DNA of 7,220 bases, taken from positions 1 to 7,220 of the forward strand of contig JAUVEQ010000148.1 in the NCBI GenBank assembly GCA_030594725.1, read 5' to 3'. Made by a program: the position numbers and the translations under genes. The stretch's first letter is position 1. Each line of letters opens with the position of its first letter. This document shows, piece by piece, positions 1 through 5,335 of this stretch. The notes beneath the pieces were generated by a model. The model had not been told where the DNA came from, searched no databases, and was given only the letters and a program-made list of their open reading frames with translations. This stretch comes from Methanobacteriota archaeon (GTDB taxonomy: Archaea; Thermoplasmatota; DTKX01; GCA-020343715).

Positions 1-2
1 TT

Positions 3-128
3 CGCCAGGTCAACCTCCGGAAGGCCGATTACGGCGACCACGTGAACGTAAGGGACCTCACGCCCGAGCAGAGGGCCCAGCTCCCACCGATCGCCATCAT
101 CGCGTGCACGCGGAAGTATTCACAGTGA
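3..128 (+). CDS. C-terminal fragment of an upstream protein, possibly HdrC
   Basis: An open frame enters from the left edge and ends at TGA 126-128. About 41 residues are visible, ending in CTRKYSQ. The fragment holds a single cysteine and no cluster motif, so it cannot be named securely. Two hints point to heterodisulfide reductase subunit C: hdrC lies directly before hdrB in several methanogens, and the stretch GDHVNVRD followed by an Arg/Gln-rich helix and PPI loosely resembles the GH-V-x-N-D ... PP tail of HdrC proteins. It ends 17 bases before hdrB, which suggests the same operon. The coding assignment is fairly good because of the frame, codon use and spacing, but the HdrC identity is weak and any other operon partner is possible. 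Confidence 0.5.
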   Translation, partial: RQVNLRKADYGDHVNVRDLTPEQRAQLPPIAIIACTRKYSQ

Positions 129-134
129 GCTTTT

Positions 135-139
135 GGTGA
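135..139 (+). promoter_or_regulatory. Ribosome-binding site of hdrB
   Basis: GGTGA lies 6 bases before the ATG at 146, in the 17-base gap after the upstream stop codon. This is a typical archaeal Shine-Dalgarno core and supports the chosen start. Confidence 0.7.
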
Positions 140-145
140 CAATAC

Positions 146-1045
146 ATGGAAACCATACCCTACTTTCCCGGTTGCACCTGCAAGGCAGATGCGCTTCCCT
201 TCGAGGTCTCGGCCAAGGCGGTGATGAGGGAGCTGGACATCGAGATGCGCGAGTGGGAACGCTGGACCTGCTGCGGCACGGTGTACTCCATGACCACCGA
301 CGACCTCATCCACCAGCTGGGACCCGCCCGGAACCTCATCCGGGTCCAGGAGGAGGGCTCGGACAGGGTGGTCACCATCTGCAGCATGTGCTACAGCACC
401 CTCAAGCTGTCCGCCATGATGTTCGACGCGGACGAGGAGAAGCTCCAGAAGCTCAACGACTTCCTCTACGACGAGGTCGACTACGAGGGTGGCATTCGTG
501 TGATGCACATCCTGGAGCTGCTGCGTGACGACGTAGGGTTCGAGGCCGTCAAGGAACGCGTGGTCCGCCCTCTGGAAGGCCTGCGTGTCGCGCCCTACTA
601 CGGATGCACCCTGGTCCGACCGACCGAAGCGGGCATCGACGATCGGGAGGAGCCCCGCGTGATGCACGACCTGCTGGAGGCCCTCGGAGCGGAGGTGGTG
701 GACTCACCTTTCAAGGTCGAATGCTGCGGTTCCTACGAGACCGTGGACCGACCGGAGATGGTGGCGGAGAAGTGCCATCGGATCCTCTCGGATGCGATCA
801 AAAGGGGAGCAGACCTGGTGGTCACCTCCTGCCCGCTGTGCGAGTTCAACCTGGACGATCGGCAGGACGTGATCTCGTCAATAGCGCCTCGCTTCCCTGG
901 CATCCCGGTCCTCTACTTCACATCGCTGATGGCCATCGCCTTCGACCTCCCCGAGGAGGAGTGGGGCCTGGAGAGCGCCACCGTCGACCCGCTGCCCGTG
1001 CTCCAGGAGAAGGTCCTGGCACCCAAGGACGAGGGGGGTGGCTGA
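146..1045 (+). CDS. hdrB: Heterodisulfide reductase subunit B (HdrB), two CCG domains
   Basis: This 299-residue protein has the usual length and build of HdrB, the catalytic subunit that reduces a disulfide (CoM-S-S-CoB in methanogens) at two noncubane [4Fe-4S] clusters. Both CCG domains are complete. The first has C10, C42-C43-G and C79-x-x-C82; the second has C154, C193-C194-G and C229-x-x-C232. In the known HdrB structure such sets ligate the two noncubane clusters, so both active-site clusters should form here. There is no signal peptide or membrane segment, so it is predicted to be cytosolic. The ATG at 146 has a good ribosome-binding site and places the first PGC motif near residue 9, as expected. 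The gene ends 2 bases before hdrA. Non-methanogens also carry HdrB, and there the substrate may be another disulfide or a protein partner, so the family is sure but the substrate is not. Confidence 0.95.
   Translation: METIPYFPGCTCKADALPFEVSAKAVMRELDIEMREWERWTCCGTVYSMTTDDLIHQLGPARNLIRVQEEGSDRVVTICSMCYSTLKLSAMMFDADEEKLQKLNDFLYDEVDYEGGIRVMHILELLRDDVGFEAVKERVVRPLEGLRVAPYYGCTLVRPTEAGIDDREEPRVMHDLLEALGAEVVDSPFKVECCGSYETVDRPEMVAEKCHRILSDAIKRGADLVVTSCPLCEFNLDDRQDVISSIAPRFPGIPVLYFTSLMAIAFDLPEEEWGLESATVDPLPVLQEKVLAPKDEGGG
1035..1040 (+). promoter_or_regulatory. Ribosome-binding site of hdrA, inside the hdrB 3' end
   Basis: GGGGTG sits within the last codons of hdrB, 7 bases before the hdrA ATG at 1048. 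It supports this start over the long upstream open extension of the same frame. Confidence 0.6.
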
Positions 1046-1047
1046 GT

Positions 1048-3018
1048 ATGCCGCGGATAGGTGTGTTCGTATGCCATTGCGGCCTGAACATCGCTGCGAC
1101 CGTGGACATCGCGAAGGTCATCGACCGGGTGTCCCAGCATCCCGCCGTGGCCCACGCCGAGGACTACATATTCATGTGCTCCGACCCGGGCCAACTCCTG
1201 GTCCAGGGCAAGATCCAGGAACTGGGACTGGACGGTCTCGTTATGGCCAACTGCTCCCCGACCCTCCACGAGCGTACCTTCCGCAACGCCGCTGCCCTCG
1301 TGGGCCTCAACCCCTACCTGGTGGAGATAGCCAATATCAGGGAGGCGGTCTCGTGGCCCCACATGAAGGAGCCCGAGCGGGCGACGGAGAAGGCGATCGA
1401 GATAATCCTTGCCACCGTGGAAAAGGTAAGGCAGAACACCGAGCTCCACACGATCAAGGTGCCCGTCACCCACAGCGTCATGATCATCGGTGGAGGCGTT
1501 GCCGGCATACAGGCGGCACTGGATTGCGCGGACGCGGGCCTCGAGGTCCACCTGGTGGAGCGAACCTCCTCCATCGGGGGCATGATGGCATCCCTGTCGG
1601 AGACGTTCCCTACCCTCGATTGCCCCCAGTGCATCCTGACCCCCAAGATGACCCAGGCGGGCAAGCACCCCAACATCCGCATCCACGCCTACTCGGAGAT
1701 CGAGGAGGTCTCTGGCTTCGTGGGCAACTTCCAGGCCAAGGTCCGCCACAAGGCGACCTACATAGACTGGTCCAAGTGCACCGGATGCGGCGTGTGCATG
1801 ACCGTTTGTCCGACCAAGAAGATCCCGTCCGAGTACAACCACGGGATGGCCAATCGCACCGCCGCATACATCCCCTTCCCCCAGGCCGTGCCGAACCGCG
1901 CGGTGATCGACGATAAGAACTGCCTTTGGCTCCTCAAGGGCAAGTGCGGCATATGCGCCAAGAAGTGCCCCGCCGAGGCCATCCACTACGAGGACAACAC
2001 CGAGATAGAGGAACTGGAGATAGGGGCCATCATCGTCGCCACGGGCATGGAGGTGCTCCCGGTGGAGCACTTCGGCGAGTACGGCCTCGGCAAGATCCCT
2101 GACGTTGTCACGGGCATTCAGTTCGAGCGATTGCTCGCACCCTCGGGCCCCACCGCAGGGAAGGTGCAGCGTCCAAGCGACGGTACCGAGCCCAAGGAGA
2201 TCGCGTTCCTGCAGTGCATCGGCTCCCGTGACCCTGCGAACTACAAACCTTACTGCTCCAAGGTCTGCTGCATGTACACGGGCAAGCAGGCAATGCTGTA
2301 CAAGCACGCTGTCCACGATGGCCAGGCCTTCGTGTTCTACATCGATATCCGCTCCGACGGCAAGGGATACGAGGAGTTCATCCAGCGGGCCATGGAGGAG
2401 GAGAAGGTACTTTACATCCGCGGCAAGGTGTCCAAGGTGTTCGAGGACGAGGGCAAGATCGTCGTTTGGGGTACCGACACCCTGACAGGCAAGTGGATAG
2501 AGCTGAGGGTCGACATGGTCGTCCTGGCAACCGCTGCCGTGGCCTCATCGGGCGTCAACGAGCTCGCCTCCAAGCTCCGGATCACGACGGACGAGCACGG
2601 GTGGCTCAAGGAGGCCCACCTCAAGCTGCAGCCCGTCGAGACCCTCACGGCGGGCATATATCTGGCAGGCGCGGCCCAGTTCGTCAAGGACATCTCCGAC
2701 ACCGTGGCCCAGGCATCGGGCGCGGCCGCCAAGGCCATAGCCCTCCTCTCCAAGGACCATCTTGAGAGGGTACCTATCATCGCCTGCGTCGACCAGGACC
2801 TGTGCGTCGGCTGCGGGTACTGCGAGACCTTCTGCGCCTATGGCGCCATAGCCGTGGACCCCGTCACGGGGAAGGCGGAGGTCAACGAGGGTCTTTGCGA
2901 GGGATGCGGAGGGTGCGCCGCCCACTGTCCCTCGGGTGCGGCCACGTTGACCAACTACGGCAAGAAGCAGGTATTCGACATGATCACGACCTTCACCAAT
3001 GGACAGGTGGTTCAGTGA
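1048..3018 (+). CDS. hdrA: Heterodisulfide reductase subunit A (HdrA), FAD and iron-sulfur bifurcating subunit
   Basis: The 656-residue product matches full-length methanogen-type HdrA, which holds the bifurcating FAD and passes electrons to ferredoxin and to HdrC/HdrB. Seen in order: an N-terminal domain with CHCGLNI (C9, C11), CSDPGQ (C44) and NCSP (C69); an FAD Rossmann loop GGGVAG at 148-153; the DCPQC motif (C192, C195); an inserted ferredoxin region with C244, C247, C250, C254 and then C292, C300, C303, C307; FLQCIGSRD (C390) and C403, C407-C408 near the FAD; and a C-terminal two-cluster ferredoxin domain with C586, C589, C592, C596 and C617, C620, C623, C627. No ligand looks missing. 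The position where some methanogens carry selenocysteine is an ordinary cysteine. The frame stays open upstream to 604 over hdrB, but that part reads as out-of-frame shadow and the HdrA N-terminus begins exactly at 1048. The stop overlaps the start of mvhD. Confidence 0.96.
   Translation: MPRIGVFVCHCGLNIAATVDIAKVIDRVSQHPAVAHAEDYIFMCSDPGQLLVQGKIQELGLDGLVMANCSPTLHERTFRNAAALVGLNPYLVEIANIREAVSWPHMKEPERATEKAIEIILATVEKVRQNTELHTIKVPVTHSVMIIGGGVAGIQAALDCADAGLEVHLVERTSSIGGMMASLSETFPTLDCPQCILTPKMTQAGKHPNIRIHAYSEIEEVSGFVGNFQAKVRHKATYIDWSKCTGCGVCMTVCPTKKIPSEYNHGMANRTAAYIPFPQAVPNRAVIDDKNCLWLLKGKCGICAKKCPAEAIHYEDNTEIEELEIGAIIVATGMEVLPVEHFGEYGLGKIPDVVTGIQFERLLAPSGPTAGKVQRPSDGTEPKEIAFLQCIGSRDPANYKPYCSKVCCMYTGKQAMLYKHAVHDGQAFVFYIDIRSDGKGYEEFIQRAMEEEKVLYIRGKVSKVFEDEGKIVVWGTDTLTGKWIELRVDMVVLATAAVASSGVNELASKLRITTDEHGWLKEAHLKLQPVETLTAGIYLAGAAQFVKDISDTVAQASGAAAKAIALLSKDHLERVPIIACVDQDLCVGCGYCETFCAYGAIAVDPVTGKAEVNEGLCEGCGGCAAHCPSGAATLTNYGKKQVFDMITTFTNGQVVQ
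3006..3018 (+). promoter_or_regulatory. mvhD ribosome-binding site and 4-base hdrA stop/mvhD start overlap
   Basis: GGTGG (3006-3010) lies 4 bases before a GTG start at 3015, which shares GTGA with the hdrA stop TGA (3016-3018). This arrangement suggests translational coupling, which fits equal production of two subunits of one complex. The next in-frame ATG lies beyond the CNWC cluster motif, so the GTG start is needed. Confidence 0.7.
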
Positions 3019-3470
3019 CCGACAAGGACCGGAAAGGAGAGGGCAAGGCCGCCGCTGGCGACGACTTCGAGCCCGTGATAGTGGGGTTCTTCTGCAACTG
3101 GTGTACCGCATCCGCGGCAGACCTGGCAGGGACCTCCCGCATGCAGTACCCCCCCAACGTTCGTCCCATCAGGGTGATGTGCACGGGTTCGGTGGACACC
3201 TCCTTCGTGCTCCGTGCCCTCCTGGAGGGAGCCGACGGTGTGATGGTGGGAGGCTGCCATCCGGGAGACTGCCATTACGTGACCGGCAACTACCGGGCCA
3301 GAAGGCGCCTCACGGGAGTGATCAAGATCCTGGAGGCCCTGGCCCTGGATCCCGAGCGCTTCCGGTTCGAATGGATATCCGCCTCGGAGGGTGCCAAGTT
3401 CGTCAAGGTGGTAACCGAGTTCACCGAGGACATCAAGAGGATGGGGCCAAGTCCCCTCAAGGGGCTGTGA
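3015..3470 (+). CDS. mvhD: MvhD, [2Fe-2S] electron-transfer subunit linking a dehydrogenase to HdrA
   Basis: This 151-residue protein belongs to the MvhD (methyl-viologen-reducing hydrogenase delta subunit) family. MvhD docks on HdrA and feeds it electrons from a hydrogenase or formate dehydrogenase through a [2Fe-2S] cluster. Visible are FFCNWC (C27, C30), MCTG (C56) and GCHPGDCHY (C81, C86) followed by GN, the full family cysteine pattern. The first 18 or so residues are charged and variable. It starts with GTG, overlapping hdrA by 4 bases, and is followed 4 bases later by the FrhB-like gene. No hydrogenase large or small subunit is present in the window, so its donor is more likely the FrhB-like neighbour. 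Its place directly after hdrA supports a stable HdrA-MvhD pair. Confidence 0.93.
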   Translation: MTDKDRKGEGKAAAGDDFEPVIVGFFCNWCTASAADLAGTSRMQYPPNVRPIRVMCTGSVDTSFVLRALLEGADGVMVGGCHPGDCHYVTGNYRARRRLTGVIKILEALALDPERFRFEWISASEGAKFVKVVTEFTEDIKRMGPSPLKGL

Positions 3471-3474
3471 TATC

Positions 3475-4566
3475 ATGGCCGAAGAGAGGATAATAAAGGT
3501 GGGTAAGGGCGAAACGCCCTCGACCGCAGCGCTGGCCCATCTCGAGCAGTTGCTCACCTCGGGTCATCTGGACGGTCTCATGATACCCATGTCCATGGGT
3601 GGCGGGAGGACCTTCATGCACGTTCTGGTCACGGACCCCGACGCCCTCGCGGACGCCGACCCCTTCGCTCCAGTGATGCCCGTCAACGGCGGGACCTCGG
3701 TCTCCCGCCTTACCAAGCTCGAGGCGCCATCGGGTCGCATCGGCGTCGTGCTCCGACCATGCGAGATCGCGGCCGCCATCGAGCTCCACAAGCTGCTCCA
3801 GGTCCGACTCGGCGATGTTGTCGTCATCGGGGTCGACTGTCCCGGGACCATATCCGTAAAGGACCACATCGACCTCGTCGATGCCGGCAAGGACCCCCTG
3901 AGCGCGGTCGCGGAGGAACCGGGACTGCTCCGCGAGGCATGCATGACCTGCGATTGGACCCGTGTGCAGTACCACGACATGCTCCTAGGGACCTTCGGTT
4001 CGGATGGAACGCACGTGATAGTAGTCTCCGAGGACGAGACGCTCCTGGGTGGCCTGGACAAGGCGCCTAAGGGTGCCCTAGAGGCTCGGGAGAGCACGAT
4101 CGAGAAGATCGAGGACATCAGGGTGAAGACCACCGAGGCCGTAGAAAAGGAGGTGGACGAGCACCTCCAGGGTCCCGAGGGGGTCGCCAGGCACTGGGAG
4201 ACCTGCATCGTCTGCCACAACTGCATGGAGCAATGCCCGGTCTGCTACTGCAACGAGTGCTTCTTCGAATCCCAGACCTTCCGTTACGAGGGGGACAAGA
4301 TGATGCTATGGGCCCGGAACCGGGGTTCGCTGGACATGCCCACCGACAAGGCCATGTTCCACCTGGGCCGCATGGCTCACATGGTGGCCACATGCATCGG
4401 CTGCGGTATGTGCACCCAGGCCTGCCCGGTGGGCATCAACGTGGGACGGGCCTTCAAGTACGTTGCCTCCCGGGTGCAACCGGTCTACGATTACAAGGCG
4501 GGAAGGTCCGTGGACGACCCGCTCCCCCAGGCGACATATCTCGAGGACGAGCTCGAGCCGAGGTAG
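3475..4566 (+). CDS. FrhB/FdhB-like iron-sulfur flavoprotein with C-terminal ferredoxin domain
   Basis: The 363-residue protein resembles the beta subunit of F420-reducing hydrogenase and formate dehydrogenase, an FAD protein with one [4Fe-4S] cluster that exchanges hydride with F420. The four ligand positions of FrhB appear in order: VLRPCE (C96), GVDC (C122) and ACMTC (C156, C159). After residue 240 comes a ferredoxin-like domain with C244, C247, C250, C254, three extra cysteines in CPVCYCNECFF (C257, C259, C262), and a second set C307, C310, C313, C317. There are no membrane segments. The start ATG is 4 bases after the mvhD stop, with AAGGGG about 10 bases upstream, a weaker site than its neighbours have. 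Its likely job (inference) is electron entry into MvhD-HdrA. F420H2 is the first guess for the donor, but the family also includes NAD(P)H- or formate-linked members and no catalytic formate dehydrogenase subunit is in view. Confidence 0.85.
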   Translation: MAEERIIKVGKGETPSTAALAHLEQLLTSGHLDGLMIPMSMGGGRTFMHVLVTDPDALADADPFAPVMPVNGGTSVSRLTKLEAPSGRIGVVLRPCEIAAAIELHKLLQVRLGDVVVIGVDCPGTISVKDHIDLVDAGKDPLSAVAEEPGLLREACMTCDWTRVQYHDMLLGTFGSDGTHVIVVSEDETLLGGLDKAPKGALEARESTIEKIEDIRVKTTEAVEKEVDEHLQGPEGVARHWETCIVCHNCMEQCPVCYCNECFFESQTFRYEGDKMMLWARNRGSLDMPTDKAMFHLGRMAHMVATCIGCGMCTQACPVGINVGRAFKYVASRVQPVYDYKAGRSVDDPLPQATYLEDELEPR

Positions 4567-4573
4567 GAGGTGA
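4566..4573 (+). promoter_or_regulatory. Strong ribosome-binding site deciding the FrdB-like start
   Basis: GGAGGTGA, a near-perfect anti-16S match, lies 5 bases before ATG 4579. It overlaps the in-frame GTG at 4570, so that GTG is part of the binding site rather than the start. Confidence 0.8.
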
Positions 4574-4578
4574 GGAAA

Positions 4579-5322
4579 ATGGCGGATGACAAGGTATTGC
4601 AGGCCATCGATGAGCCCCCGGTCATGGAATCGGAGATATGCGTGACCGATGAATTGGTGGAGGTGTACATCATGGGAAAACCCTACACCGTCCCTGCATC
4701 CCTCACCATCATGAAGGCGATGGAGTACGTCGGGTACAAGTTGGTGCGGGGTGTGGGTTGCAGGGAAGGCTTCTGCGGTGCGTGTGGCACCGTGTTCCGG
4801 CGCCGTGGCGATTACAAGCTGTACTCTGGCCTGGCATGCCAGACCCTGGTGGAGGATGGGATGTACCTCACCCAGATCCCAAGTTTCCCGGCGGAGAAGG
4901 CCGTCTATGACATACGGGAATTGGAGCCCACGGCGAACACCATATTGAGCTACTATCCCGAGCTGGCAAGATGCGTGAGCTGCAACAGCTGCACGAAGGT
5001 CTGTCCCCAGGAGATCGATGTGATGGACTACGTCAACGAGGCGCTCAGGGGCGACATCGAGCGCGCCGCCCACACCAGCTTCGATTGTATAATGTGCGGC
5101 CTGTGCACGGTCCGCTGCCATGCGGAGATGCCCCAGTACCTCATCGGCATCCTGGCAAGGCGTCTGTATGCCGCGCATATCGCCGCCCGTGCCCAGGACC
5201 TGGAGTCGAGGGTCCAGCAGATCCTCGACGGGGAGTTCGACAAGGAGCTGGCGGACATCAAGAAGCTGAGCGAGGAGGAGCTTAAGGACCTCTACAAGAA
5301 GCGCGACATCGAGCCTACATAG
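4579..5322 (+). CDS. Fumarate reductase/succinate dehydrogenase-type iron-sulfur protein (FrdB/TfrB N-half/HdrC-like)
   Basis: This 247-residue protein carries electrons to or from the flavoprotein encoded next. A plant-type [2Fe-2S] motif is at C61, C66, C69 and C87 (CREGFCGACG, as in SdhB/FrdB), followed by two ferredoxin motifs, C132, C135, C138, C142-P and C170, C173, C176, C180. In quinone-linked SdhB/FrdB the last centre is [3Fe-4S] with C-x5-C-x3-C; here an extra cysteine (C173) makes it C-x2-C-x2-C-x3-C, so a [4Fe-4S] cluster is expected, as in HdrC. The tail from about residue 205 is a charged helix rich in Glu and Lys. The layout equals the N-terminal half of methanogen TfrB but lacks its HdrB-like half, which here could be supplied by the separate hdrB. 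The ATG at 4579 has a strong ribosome-binding site. No hydrophobic anchor protein follows, so it is probably soluble. Confidence 0.85.
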   Translation: MADDKVLQAIDEPPVMESEICVTDELVEVYIMGKPYTVPASLTIMKAMEYVGYKLVRGVGCREGFCGACGTVFRRRGDYKLYSGLACQTLVEDGMYLTQIPSFPAEKAVYDIRELEPTANTILSYYPELARCVSCNSCTKVCPQEIDVMDYVNEALRGDIERAAHTSFDCIMCGLCTVRCHAEMPQYLIGILARRLYAAHIAARAQDLESRVQQILDGEFDKELADIKKLSEEELKDLYKKRDIEPT

Positions 5323-5329
5323 GGGGTGA
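5322..5329 (+). promoter_or_regulatory. Ribosome-binding site of the flavoprotein gene
   Basis: GGGGGTGA starts on the last base of the preceding stop codon and lies 6 bases before the ATG at 5336, supporting that start and therefore the long N-terminal extension of the protein. Confidence 0.7.
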
Positions 5330-5335
5330 AAAGCT

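Noticed and set aside
29..667. 212-codon frame on the - strand over hdrB
   Set aside because: It lies opposite an HdrB with all ten cluster cysteines, and its own translation shows no family motif.
604..1047. Upstream extension of the hdrA frame
   Set aside because: It overlaps hdrB out of frame, reads as Arg/Gly/Pro-rich shadow sequence, and the HdrA N-terminus starts cleanly at 1048.
1612..1650. Selenocysteine in HdrA at the DCPQC motif
   Set aside because: Both codons are TGC and no in-frame TGA occurs before the stop at 3016.
913..2316. Long open frame of 467 codons on the - strand across hdrB and hdrA
   Set aside because: It is antisense to hdrA, whose family motifs are unmistakable. 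Its translation shows no known motif, and long antisense frames are common in GC-rich coding DNA.
2802..3014. Upstream extension of the mvhD frame into hdrA
   Set aside because: It overlaps the C-terminal ferredoxin domain of HdrA. GTG at 3015 has a ribosome-binding site and a coupled stop/start overlap.
4570..4578. GTG at 4570 as the start of the FrdB-like gene
   Set aside because: The GTG lies inside the GGAGGTGA ribosome-binding site, which is placed properly for ATG 4579.
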